NCBI GenBank assembly: GCA_025331125.1
Contig: JAOALB010000091.1
Coordinates: 124,001 to 188,000, forward strand
Length of the DNA: 64,000 nucleotides
DNA from: Mycogone perniciosa
Taxonomy: Eukaryota; Ascomycota; Sordariomycetes; Hypocreales; Hypocreaceae
Direction: 5' to 3'
Of this stretch, positions 35,545-46,454 are shown piece after piece (position 1 is the first letter of the stretch; every line of letters begins with the position of its first letter). A program made the position numbers and the translations under genes. The notes beneath the pieces were generated by a model. That model worked only from the letters and a program-made list of their open reading frames with translations, did not search any database and was not told the origin of the DNA.

Positions 35545-37624
35545 ATGGAGTGAGTGCTTCCTTTCTCTTCCTTCATCTCACTTCCTCTTACTATTGCTAA
35601 CCCGCTGCCCCTCATGGATAGTCATCTGAACGTGCTGGTAATTCTCATCGCCTCAAAGAACCTGGAAGAACTGATGAGCTGACCCGTCCGTTTATATTCC
35701 AGAACCATTACATTGGCGTCGATGTTGGCACCGGCTCGGCTCGTGCCTGTATCATCGACGAGACCGGTGATATCAAGGCATTGGCCTCACAGGACATAAA
35801 ACTATGGCAGCCCGAGACCGGCTACTATGTACGCATCGCCACAACATTCACAGATCTCACCCTCATCCACATTCTGATTTCCGACCTTCTCTATAGGAAC
35901 AATCCACCACGGACATCTGGCAACGCATCTGCGAATGTGTCCGCCGCGTCGTGTCTGAATCCGCCGTCGACCCTAGCAAGATCAAGGGCATCGGCTTCGA
36001 CGCAACCTGCTCCCTGGCCGTCTTCTCTCACGACACCGACGAGCCCATCCCAGTCACTGGCCCGGACTTTTCCAACGACGGCAATGACCGTAACGTCATC
36101 CTGTGGCTCGACCACCGCCCCGTCGCCGAGACGGACAAGATCAACGCTACCAAGCACAAGCTGCTTCAGTATGTCGGCGGCAAGATGAGTATCGAGATGG
36201 AGATGCCCAAGGTTCTCTGGCTCAAGAACAACATGCCTCCGGAGCTGTTTGACCGTTGCAAGTTTTACGACCTGGCTGATGCGCTGACACACTTGGCTAC
36301 TGGCAATGGGACTCGCAGCTTCTGTAGCACCGTTTGCAAGCAGGGCTTTGTGCCTGTGGGTGTTGACGGCAGCGTCAAGGGCTGGCAGGAGGACTTTTAC
36401 CATGAGATTGGCCTGGGTGACTTGGTGAAGGATGACTTTAAGCGTATGGGAGGTGTCGATGGGGTGGTGAGCCTTATTTCCTTACATGTTACGCTTCGTT
36501 TTCTTCATCCCCTTGAATGCCGTGACTGACAGTTGTTGATGCAGAACGGAAAATATGCTAGTGCCGGTGAGTGTGTAGGCACTCTCAGCCGCCAGGCTGC
36601 TGGCCAGCTCGGCCTTCCTGAGGGCATTGCCGTTGGAAGTGGTGTGATCGACGCGTATGCAGGCTGGATTGGTACGGTGGGTGCCAAGGTCGAGCTTACT
36701 GACGACGAGCTCAAGACCGATGTGCCACACAACGACGTTTCGCAAGCCTTCACTCGTCTTGCCGCAGTCGCAGGTACCTCTACATGCCACTTGGCCCTGT
36801 CAAAGGAGGCTGTCTTCGTTCCTGGAGTTTGGGGCCCCTACCGAGACGTTTTAATCCCTGGTTACTGGATGGCCGAGGGTGGCCAGTCGGCTACAGGTGA
36901 ACTATTGCGACACATGCTGGACATCCACCCGGCCTACAACGAGACAATGGCTCTGGCCAAGGCTGAAGACAAGCACATCTACGATTTCCTCAACGCCCAC
37001 CTCGAGTACCTCGCCGAGAAGCAGAATGCCCCGGCCATCTCTTACCTCGGCCGTCATCACTTCTTCTATGGTGACCTCTGGGGCAACCGCTCCCCCATCG
37101 CGGACGCCAACATGAAGGGCACCATGATTGGCATTGACAGCGACAAGAGCACCGACAACATGGCCCTGTGGTACTACGCCACCATGGAGTTCATCGCCAT
37201 GCAGACCCGCCAGATCGTTGAGCAGATGAACAAGGCCGGCCACGAGCTCTCCTCCATCTTCATGTCCGGCTCGCAGTGCCAGAACCCCGTACTAATGAAC
37301 CTCCTGGCCACCACGTGCAACATGCCCGTGCTAATCCCGCGCTACGTCAACGCTGCTGTCGTCCACGGCGCTGCCATGTTGGGCGCCAAGGCAGCGAGTC
37401 ATACCCGTGGGGATGGCACCGAGCCAGAGACGCTGTGGAGCATCATGGATCGTATGAGCAAGCCTGGGCGGTTGGTTCAGCCGGGTAATGACCCTGGCGA
37501 GAAGGCGTTGCTGGATGCCAAGTATGAGATCTTCCTTGACATGTGCAGCACGCAGCAGGCGTACCGCAACAGGGTTGACAAGGTGGTTGAGACTTGGGGG
37601 ACTGAATTTGGTGCCAATAATTAA
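35545..37624 (+). CDS. FGGY-family carbohydrate kinase (D-ribulokinase-like)
   Basis: Exons join(35545..35549,35622..35637,35703..35828,35897..36466,36545..37624), 598 aa. The coding part of exon 1 is 5 nt (ATGGA) and exon 2 is 16 nt; both splice in phase to give MDHLNVLNHYIGVDVGTGSA. The N-terminal FGGY fold has the phosphate-binding loop DVGTGSARACIID, then IGFDATCSLAVF and WLDHRPVAETDKIN. The C-terminal half has GTSTCHLALS, PGYWMAEGGQSATG, and FMSGSQCQNPVLMNLLA. Family knowledge: FGGY kinases phosphorylate pentuloses, hexuloses or polyols with ATP; this subgroup resembles fungal and animal FGGY carbohydrate kinase-domain proteins active on D-ribulose. The substrate is inferred only. Intact, typical length. 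Confidence 0.9.
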
Positions 37625-38507
37625 GCAATGGGGTGGATAGAGTTACGGGCATTGGATGATGTCTAGTACATAATGGTAATAAGAGCTGTCTGTTTGATGT
37701 ACGAAGTATTAAAGGGCAGAGAGTCTATTATCGGTCCTACAGAAACATTGAAAAGATTAAAAAGGAATATAAAATAAATAGCCGGTAGTATTTGCTAATA
37801 GTTATTACTCCCTTAACTACTCAACTGTCGGTTAGTGGCTTATCTTGTCTTGCTTGCCAATCATGGGGCTGTCGGATGACGTTAGTCTAGTTGTTGGAAT
37901 AAGAAAAATTGGGTAGGAAACCTGTGATCTGACGTGAGGTGAATCAGGATGAGCAGCGTTTGTTTTCTATGATGATCAATACTTTGTACAACACATCTTC
38001 AGAAGCCCAACACCGAAAAGGGCCTAAAAGGCGCTCGCTCCGACTGGAAATATCCTGTGTAAGCACCACCTCAATGGCGGTCAATGCCCAAGGCTTTTAC
38101 CACATCGTCTGACAGAGAGATATGCCACAAGATCCGTAAGACAAGGTTATCACTCGTCCCGTTGCTTTTTTTTTCTTTTCCTATTTTTCCTTTGCAATTT
38201 AGTGCGGCTGCGATATTGTGGGTAGGGTAGGGAGACTATCCTGTTTGCCTGTACCGTCCCGTCCCGCCAATACTCCATAGGATCCGCCGATTGGCCTCTA
38301 GTGACAGACCACTTCGCCGCGTTCTACTCATCATGTCTTATATGCGTGATTCGGACATACTTGCGGAGTATTCATGTTGTGTATGTATACCGCGCACTAC
38401 AAGGATACTTATCTACGAGTATATAAGAGCGACTACGAAGTAGTCTTGAACAACACATCTTATGGACTCTCCTGTTTCTCCAGACCTGCTCCTGAGGTGC
38501 CGCAGAA
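37625..38507. other. Intergenic region
   Basis: No gene seen. TACGAAGTATTA occurs near 37698 and TACGAAGTAGT near 38433. Marks the passage from housekeeping genes to accessory genes. Confidence 0.5.
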
Positions 38508-40658
38508 ATGACAGACAAGTTCATATCAGATGTCGGCCTGGCTCTACCGCCAATATTCCAGATTGGCGGTCTGACCACAGGGTTAGCATCAATTGGGCAA
38601 AAATGTCACCACCGAATCGTATCGTATGGACAGCTTCTAACATTGCCACATCTACTGCTGCTCCTGACGACCGGCACACTCGTCTACACATTCTCATTAG
38701 TCATCTACCGTCTTTACTTCAGTCCCATAGCGGCATTTCCAGGTCCGTTTCTTGCCAAGGTCACGCATTGGTATGAGTTCTATCACGACTTTGTTCGCAC
38801 GGGCATGTATTACGAGAAAATCCGCGAGATGCATGACAAGTACGGTGTGTTTTCCCACCCTGAATGAGTCCTCAAACTTTCACTAAACACTTGCACTTAT
38901 AGGCCCTGTTGTCCGCGTTTCGCCAGAAGAGATCCATGTCCTGGAGCCCGCTGCTTACCATAAATGGTTTGTCACTGGGGCGGTGAGGAAGACTGAGGCT
39001 TATAGACGGTTCAGTAACGGTACAGGTTTTGAAGGTACGTCATGCTTCTTTAGAAGAAAAGGGCATCGTGCCTTTTTATGATGGCTTATCCAGTACTGAT
39101 GAATGTTTTAGATATGGCGGCCATCTCTACAGGCCACGATGCACATAGGCGACTTCGCGCTCCTCTTGACAAGCTGTTCGCGCGGAATAGTATCCTGCGC
39201 ATTGAGCCACGTGTAGTTGCTCGCGTCGAGAGGTTATGCGATAGACTCGGAAGCTACCGAGACACGGGCGAGGTGGTCAACTTGACCGATGCTCTCAGCT
39301 CACTCACCACGGACATCATATCGTCTGTCATTTTCGACGAGCCAAGCGACTATCTTGGTGACCCTGATTTCAATGCCAAGTGGTATGAGATTCTGAAGAT
39401 GGGTACGCTGAGTGTGCCGTTGTTCAAGCATCTGCCATGGATTGTTGGGTATAGAACGCATAAACTCGGCTGATCGATTTAGAATATACATTAACCTTAG
39501 ACTATAGATGGATTGGAAGGCCAATTATACGATCTCTGGTCTCGCACGTTACTCGGTGGACTATTTGGGACGAGGTGAGTTCTGTCTCTATGCGAGCCAC
39601 AGGGTCATCATTCTCTAGCCATTTACCCCCTCACAACCATCCTGTTCTTCAGGCTCAGATAGCTAATTCCCGACTCAGAAAGCCCGTCGTCAAGTTCTGC
39701 TGATTCGCAAACGCCCCTCCGACCAGGCGAAAACACGAGACGGGACAACTGTGCTTGATCACCTCGTCCATAGCGACCTCGTGGAGAAGGAGCTTGGCAA
39801 CGGCGGGTTTGCTCGCCTTGCTCAACTCATTCAGCAAGCGGGCGCTCACAACGTGTCGCACACGCTTAGCACTATAGTTATGTATCTGCTTCTCGAAGAG
39901 AAGAAGATGGTGCCGCTGCGCAAGGAACTTGAGGCGATTTGGGCGGATCGTCATCACGACGCATCTCCGCCTGCCTGGCTTGAGTTGGAGAAGGCGCCGT
40001 ATTTGAGCGCATGTGTAGCTGAGGGGTTACGGTGTGTTGGCCTTGCTTCGGCTGTGTTTTACTTAATCGATTGGAGTCGATGGCTGATCATATACACAGG
40101 ATGGCTATCGGCGGGATGAATCGCACGCCGCGTGTATTCCCAGATGACGATGTTGAGGTTTGCGGTTGGGTGATACCAAAGGGGGTCAGCTCATTCTTCT
40201 CTCTTTTATTTTCTTCTCAATTAAATGAGGTCTAACTAACTATTATGATCGCAGACGCCCGTTTCCATGTCTACTCACTGGATGCATACCGACCAAACTG
40301 TATTCCCAAAACCAGAGTCCTTTGAACCTAGTCGATGGATCAACGCCAGCCCAGAGGAGTTGAAAGTTATGCAGGCATATTTCGTGCCTTTTGCAAAAGG
40401 TAGCAGGACCTGCATTGGCCAGAAGTGAGTCACGGCATCACTCCTTGATGTATCAACTATTGTGTGTCAGAAACTGACGAGTCCGACTCTAGCCTGGTCT
40501 ACATACAATTATTCCACACCCTTGCCCACCTCTTTCGGCCGGGTTCGCCATCTTTTACGCTCCGCGACACCACACTTAGGGATATTATTGCCGTCCATGG
40601 GCTGTTATTCCCCATGCCGCCATTTGATACCAACGGTGTGAAAGTCACCATCTCATAA
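38508..40658 (+). CDS. Cytochrome P450 monooxygenase (trichodiene-oxygenase-like fungal CYP), intact with seven introns
   Basis: Exons join(38508..38844,38903..39034,39112..39448,39508..39574,39679..40031,40100..40184,40255..40424,40493..40658), 548 aa; each junction keeps frame. There is an N-terminal membrane anchor (LPHLLLLLTTGTLVYTFSLV), then the proline hinge FSPIAAFPGPFLAKVTHWYE and a segment with HDAHRRLRAPLDKLFARNS. The I-helix region contains IQQAGAHNVSHTLS, and the ExxR motif is in CVAEGLR. PKGTPVSMSTHWMH is typical of the K'/beta region, and the heme loop FVPFAKGSRTCIGQNL gives the thiolate Cys. Resembles secondary-metabolism CYPs of the trichodiene oxygenase/benzoate hydroxylase kind. 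It lies 644 bp upstream of an acetyltransferase-like gene. Apparent stops between exons are explained by short introns, so it is not a pseudogene by sequence. Substrate unknown. Confidence 0.82.
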
Positions 40659-40673
40659 TTGCCAGGGTCGGTC

Positions 40674-40691
40674 TAGGGTTAGGGTTAGGGG
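40674..40691 (+). repeat. Short interstitial telomere-like tract (TAGGGT repeats)
   Basis: TAGGGTTAGGGTTAGGGG, three consecutive near-perfect TTAGGG units, 16 bp after the P450 stop codon. TTAGGG is the telomere repeat of most filamentous fungi. Could be a repair scar from a healed end, or a TBF1/TRF-type factor binding site. Confidence 0.7.
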
Positions 40692-41302
40692 ACATTGATA
40701 GATATGTGGAAGGCGGTCGACAGTTGGTGTATAGGACAGTAGGCAAATAAAGAGCATAGTATGTGCGACTGATGACTCTTGGTGTTTTTTCAGTAGATAC
40801 TTGTCGTGTCGGTTGCATTCTAAAGTACATACACAGCCGCGTTGGCGCTGTATATTGTTCCCATTTCGTCCACCGCTTCATCGTATACATATCTTAAGCG
40901 AAGTGGGCACCGAATTTGAGATCCCGCTAATATAGTACTCTGTATTTAGTATAGACAGAATTCCAGGCCCGGGGCTGCAACCTATCAGATGAAACTAATA
41001 ACACAGCCCCAGTCAGAAAGAATTAATGGTTGTGAGAAAGTATGAATCATAGTGATTCTCCGCTAACTACGAAGTAGAGCTAAGCCTAAAACAACCAGGT
41101 TTTATTAGTACGGAGTAGTATACTTTAATTGGCCCTTCTCGCGCAATAGGAGCCTCTTCGGTCAAGATATTTATAACGACTCAACGAACCTTCTTATACA
41201 CAAAAATCACCTCTACACAACAATCATCTCTACAAAAAAAACCATCTCTACACCAAAATAATCTTTACAAAATACTCCTCCAATATCACACCAGACACAA
41301 AA

Positions 41303-42685
41303 ATGCTAGCAAACGATCTCCTCGACGTGCTGGGCGGCCAGCCTTCCCTCCACAAACTATTCACTCAAATCTCCTCCATCTACCCCGTTCCCAACCCAGA
41401 TGCACACGACCATATCATCACCACCATGAGAGATGGACTTGATAGGTTAGCAAAGAGCTTCCCATGGCTCGCAGGACATGTCATCAACGAAGGGTCAAGC
41501 GAAGGTGTCACAAGCACCTACCGAATCATCCCCATAGACAGAATCCCCCTCGTCGTCAAGGACCTCCGAGATGACGCTTCTTTTCCAACGCTGGACTCTT
41601 TACGACAAGCCAACTTCCCATTCAGCATGCTCGACGAGCAACTCATTGCACCTTGCATGACTATCAACATTCCCGGAACCTGTGTCGGCTTGGTTGCCGA
41701 ACACGGACCTGTTTTTGCCGTCCAGGCAAGCTTCATCACTGGTGGCCTGGTGCTAACCCTCGTGGGACAGCACAATACCATGGACATGATTGGACAGAAC
41801 AGTGTTATCAACTGGTTGTCGAAAGCCTGTCACGGCGGCACCTTCCCTGAAGAGGAACTGGCGGTTGGAAACATGGACAAGAGCCAAAGCGTTACGCTAC
41901 TAGAAGCCTCTTGGGAGCCCGGTGTCGAGATTGAACATCAGCTGGTGAAGATTCCAGTAGCAGATTATGGTGACAGCACACATACACCAGGACCTCCGCC
42001 CAAGCTTACCTGGGGCTACGTGACGTTTTCTGTGGCCTCGTTGCGAACTCTGAAGTCCCTGGCAACAGAAACCAAGCCTTCTACGTCTGTTTTCGTTTCG
42101 ACCGACGACACAGTCAGCGCTTTTGTCTGGAAATGTCTCTCCCGGGCTCGGGTCTCACGCCTTGAGCCCGATACAAAATCCACATTTGGGCGCGCAATTG
42201 ACGTTCGATCAAGGCTCGGAGTCCCGGCCATTTATCCAGGTGCTTTGACGAACATGACATACAGCGGAGCCTCGCTTTAGAGGTTAGATCAAGAGCCCTT
42301 GGGAGCAATTGCATCACAGCTTCGTAACCAACTCGACCCCAACGTCACAGACTTGGCGTATAACACCCGCGCCCTCGCCACCTTCCTTAGCCGCCGCACA
42401 GACAAGAATAGTAAGATCAACATCACTGGACCAGTTGATCCCTCGTCTGGGATCATGCTTAGCTCATGGGCCAAGATCAACCTTTACGATCTTGACTTCA
42501 ACCTTGGGCTTGGAAAGCCAGAAGCTGTGCGCCGACCAAGCTTCTTCCCAGTTGAGAGTTTGATGTACATCATGCCCAAGTCGCCGCGGGGTGAAATGGC
42601 GATTGGGATGTGCATTAGGGATGAGGACTGGCTGCGATTAAAAGCGGATGAGGAGTGGAGCGAGTATGCGACGTACATTGGGTGA
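41303..42685 (+). pseudogene. Trichothecene 3-O-acetyltransferase-like BAHD transferase with one in-frame stop
   Basis: A single reading frame of 460 codons plus stop with no intron, interrupted once by TAG at 42278-42280 (codon 326). Frame before and after the TAG is the same, so there is no frameshift. Upstream are the BAHD catalytic motif HNTMD (His157, Asp161) within GQHNTMDMIGQ, SFPWLAGHV and VKDLRDDASFPTLDS; downstream are MLSSWAKINLYDLDF and the DFNLGLG motif (Asp398), needed for the fold. Length and motifs fit the TRI101-type family of acetyl-CoA-dependent transferases, which in trichothecene producers acetylate the C-3 hydroxyl as self-protection. A truncated product would lack the second half-domain and is expected to be inactive. 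Alternatives are a sequencing error, stop readthrough, or a strain-specific null. The substrate here is inference; no trichothecene synthase is in the window. Confidence 0.8.
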
Positions 42686-42887
42686 TGGCATATTTAACTT
42701 AACGATGATGCGTATTGGGCAATAGAGTGTGTTGAATGTATGCTTAGACATAGACATATTGTCAAATTTAGCCATTGAGCGTAACAGTCATACACGATGA
42801 ATCCTCTCAATTGAAGCTCTCTTGAACTAAGAAAAGGAAATACGTTGCGGAAGTACTTCGTACGCTGCGGTCAATCTTATGCAAGTG

Positions 42888-43955
42888 TTATTTATAGTGA
42901 ATTAGTGTATGGTCTGCGTCCAGGGAATTTCTATACACACAAAATGCGGACACTGCTGTGCCATCAGTGTGATAATACAGTTGATATTCTGTACCTGAAC
43001 CATTAGTCTCTAAAAGCACGTAAATGGAGCGGAGAGCTGACCTCCTTATACCCTCACTTAGAATGCTCTCCCCAACAGCAAACATTAGGCGGAATCTTCC
43101 TGGCTGAGGCGCGTAATAAACCTCTCCGGCATCCATCCGGACCCCTGCTTTCTCGAAACGCTCAGATAGGTTTCTTTCTGCCGCCCAACCATCCCCATGA
43201 GTTTCGTTAAGGGGAAGATACGACGCCAAATTGATCCATACGAAAAGCCCTGCATTTCTATACAGTTGTTAGGCATGGCGAAACAGCTAATAGGTTCCGA
43301 AGCGAGAAAAAGATCCCAATTTAATACAATATGGGCACATACCCTTCTTGGTGATACTTGATGCCGGCTTGGGCGAGAAGGTCCTCGGTCAAGAGGCGAC
43401 TCTGAAGCAGTAGACGGTGCGACTTGTCAAGAAACTGCTTCACAAATTCTCGGTCCTCAAGAAACTTTGCGGCTAGATCCATGGAAAACTGAGAAGGCGA
43501 GGAGAAGCGACTAGGAGAACGGCGTGAGCAGGCATCCGTGATCCACCATTCGCGACGACTCACCATATGGCACGAGCAGCTTTTGAGAACTCAGCATTCT
43601 GGGATATAAGGCAGCCTAAGCGTAATCCAGGTGCGCAGTAATCCTAGTCCAAGTGTCAGTGCTTTTATGCTCAAGGAGGCATTGTTCAGTGACTTACTTT
43701 GGACATGCCGTAAAGCAAATGGACCTGGCGAGGATCGATGATGCCAGAATAGTCAATGGCTCGTATAGAAGTGAACCTTTCCGACGGACGATCATCCCGA
43801 TTGTAGGTTGAGAGGGCGTAAATTTCATCGCTGGTGAGGTGTATTTCCTTTGCAGCACAGAGACGCAGGAGCCCAGTAAGGGTTTCAGCATCTCGATGGT
43901 AGGGCGGGCCGTTAAAATTGGTATTGCGGACACGCCGCAGATTTCACGGTTTATA
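42888..43955 (-). pseudogene. PLP-dependent aminotransferase (class I/II, ACC-synthase-like), 5'-truncated relic
   Basis: Four splice-consistent segments on the minus strand: 43698..~43955, 43564..43643, 43343..43510 and 42888..43257. They read in order HLTSDEIYALSTYNRDDRPS, then LLYGMSKDYCAPGLRLGCLI (the SK pair contains the PLP-binding Lys), RFSSPSQFSMDLAAKFLEDR, and AGLFVWINLASYLPLNETHG through RFRLMFAV to a stop. This is the C-terminal ~290 residues of a class I/II aminotransferase of the 1-aminocyclopropane-1-carboxylate-synthase-like fungal group. A TGA precedes the first segment in frame, and the expected N-terminal half (substrate-binding and upstream PLP-phosphate region) was not found in the next kilobase, so it appears 5'-truncated. 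An unrecognised distant 5' exon remains possible. Confidence 0.65.
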
Positions 43956-45449
43956 CAACCCTTGCTACGACCTTGTTCTCATAGCATAAAAGCAAAGCAC
44001 CATTTGGGGCCAACAAATAACGCGACTGAGGGTATGAAGCATATCAGACCATGTGCTACAAGGATCTCAAAGGTTGGTTGGTTTATTCATTACCGTTTCT
44101 CAGACCTTTTGTGGGGAACAGCTTAAACTTCAAGATTAAATCTGTAGGATTTGCCTCAATACCTGCACTGCAGTCTTCTTGAACACGGCTTAACCTGACT
44201 GCAGTTATATTTACAGCACATCAGGCGTGATCTAAGCAGTACAACCTCTTAATATACCAATACATATTCTTCTGTAAGACCAGTGAAGTAGCTAATGATA
44301 TTCGTAGCGCTTAATATGCTCCTCAGTAATTCATCAGCTACCGAGAAGAGTGTCGTGGGTGCTCAGGGTCCACAGTCACTTCACTCACTGTCAGGGGCTA
44401 GACACTTGGGGGAGAAGGACAGTAAAGTACTCAATCTTGACCAGTAAGAAAACGAGCACAATTGAAAATCGCATGAGAGGTGGATAGAGCCCCAAATCTG
44501 GAAGCAGCTGCCTAAGATGAACATATATAAAGTAGGTAGTCTAGCTGTATAACTGTAGGCGATATAGACCTAACACTTCATCTACCACTAATTATCTGAG
44601 ACATGTATCTTGACCTCTGTTAAGGTAAACCTGAAAGTTTAAACAAATTGAATAATAGAGAATTAAAGGTATGTTGGTTTTGTATCAAAACACAAATATA
44701 AGAAAAGTTTTCATAATTTATACATATACATATATCTTAACGGTGGAACTGATCATTCCCCTATTTATTATCCTTTCCCCTTTTAGGTAGTTACTCTTCT
44801 AGTTCTTAGGTTAAAAGGCATCTTCATTACCTGGATTGCAACAGTAACAACCTTTACTACATATATTACGCTCTACTTTTCGAATGATCAACGTTGAACT
44901 GTCCCTTTGTTAAGCTTTCACATTGACTATAAGTAAACGATACCATTGACCTTTTAATTGGGAATTGTGGGCTTCATGGCTGTATCTCTTGCGTTGATAA
45001 TACACGTGCATCGCAGTCCTTGATGGCTGTGTTTGTGGTGTTGTAGTGTGCAAGTTTCCTCCATCAAGGGTATATTATCCGTTTTTGAAAAGAAAACTCA
45101 TATGAGTTGAAATTTAACGTCTCCACATGCTAAACATATCACATATCATAAGCCAAGATCTTGGCGGGAACACGAACTTTCCCCTCCCTATGGTCGTACG
45201 TTCGCTGGAATGCCTTTGGCTGGCTTTCATTCGTCGCGGCAGATGTACCCGACATCGAGAACCAGGCTACCAATGAACGTATAGCATTGTTTCTGAGCAA
45301 TATGAGCTGAAAATGAGTGCTATTATATATCCCATGTATATATGTAAGATGGGATATATATATTTGCGGGATCCTGCACCCGACAGCATTATCGTTGGTT
45401 CCCTTTCAGAGAGCTTAATCTTCCATCACAGACGCATCCCACCTTCAAG
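43956..45449. other. AT-richer intergenic region upstream of the gasdermin gene
   Basis: No coding signal on either strand. Base composition is clearly more AT-rich than the first 38 kb. Probably contains the eroded 5' end of the aminotransferase and the gasdermin promoter. Confidence 0.5.
45324..45360. repeat. Perfect 12-bp inverted repeat in the gasdermin promoter
   Basis: TATATATCCCAT and its exact reverse complement ATGGGATATATA are separated by 13 bp, about 90 bp before the gasdermin ATG. Could be an operator-like dimeric binding site, a hairpin in the leader, or chance in AT-rich DNA. Confidence 0.45.
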
Positions 45450-46377
45450 ATGGACAACTGCTGGTTTATCCTCCGCCAGACGCACTACCCGGCGCCTGAA
45501 TACAAGTATCCGAGCATGGCTTTCGGGGAAGCTGAAGGGCCTATCCAACTAGGCCACTTCATCCCGGGACTCAAGGTTGTCGACAACGTTATTAACGCGG
45601 ATGGCATCATGCCGTTTCCACCCAGCATGCGCATCTGGACTAGAAAAGGGGTCAACATCCGCCTCTCCAATAAGACCAGAAAGGATATCGAGGCCTCCGC
45701 TGGTAGCGGCGTCCCGATCCCTAGTTCAGCCCATGTCGGCGCCGACGTTGGGGCGACATTCAAGGCCATCATGGGCGATACATGGGCTATTGACAGGCTG
45801 GAGTCACAGATTGTGCAGCCGAACATGGCCTACCTGGAAAAGTGTCGCAACTCTCCTCAGGTGGCCGCGTGGGTGAACACAAACAGGGTCCTTGGTGGAT
45901 GGACAGTGTATATGATCAGTGGATTGCTAATTGCACGGGGTGCCAAGCACGATAGGACGGAGAGAAGTGAGGGCACGCAATATGCGAGTGGCAGCATGTG
46001 AGAAGACAGCACATCTACCGACGAGGAGTTGTTCATCTGACCATTTATCTAGGGACTTGTTGGGCGTTGCTAAAGTAGGAACCAAGGCAAGACACACAGA
46101 CGGAAAGGAGTCCGAAGTTTCGGGAGAGTACACAAACGATTTTGTCTGGGCTATTCGGTTCACCAAGGTAGCAAAGGGCTTCTTCAACTCCCAGCTATCG
46201 TTTCATATTGTCAGTGATGGGGCCGTTTTTTCGTCAGGCTCGGATATGACCGACGTCAAGGACGTCCTAGCCGAACAAGGCTTGGAAGGGGATGACTTGG
46301 ACTCACTTGAGGTTTTCAAGATGGATGGCGATGGGGACGACGAGGAGCAATTCCTCATTACGATGGACGGATATTAA
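45450..46377 (+). CDS. Fungal gasdermin-like pore-forming cell-death protein (HET-Q1/RCD-1 family)
   Basis: Exons join(45450..45997,46053..46377), 290 aa, intron GTGAGA...CATCTGAC...TAG splitting a Met codon. Opens MDNCWFILRQTHYPAPEY, then GPIQLGHFIPGLKVVDNVIN and a beta-rich domain including YMISGLLIARGAK and NDFVWAIRFTKVAKGFFNSQ; the last ~40 residues are acidic (Asp/Glu/Gly) and look like a removable tail. Length, the 'GPI.LGH.IP.L..LD.VIN' region and the 'DFvWAIR..K..KG' strand match fungal gasdermins as I remember them. Family knowledge: HET-Q1 of Podospora is cut near its C-terminus by the linked subtilisin HET-Q2, and the freed N-terminal part permeabilises membranes. The adjacent convergent S8 protease gene, only 77 bp away, is strong contextual support. 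No breaks are visible. Confidence 0.83.
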
Positions 46378-46454
46378 GTGTCTATTTTCTTTGCTTTTAA
46401 CGACCTGAGGCTGGATAATATATATTGCAAGGATGAAATTGGATGTTGCAGCTT

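Noticed and set aside
39449..39678. Stops inside the first P450 suggesting a pseudogene
   Set aside because: Two short introns with proper donors, acceptors and phase remove them and restore a continuous P450 with all key motifs.
45450..46377. Reading the gasdermin gene as ending at the TGA at 45999-46001
   Set aside because: A canonical intron starts two bases before; splicing adds a beta-rich second exon matching the family and gives the expected length.
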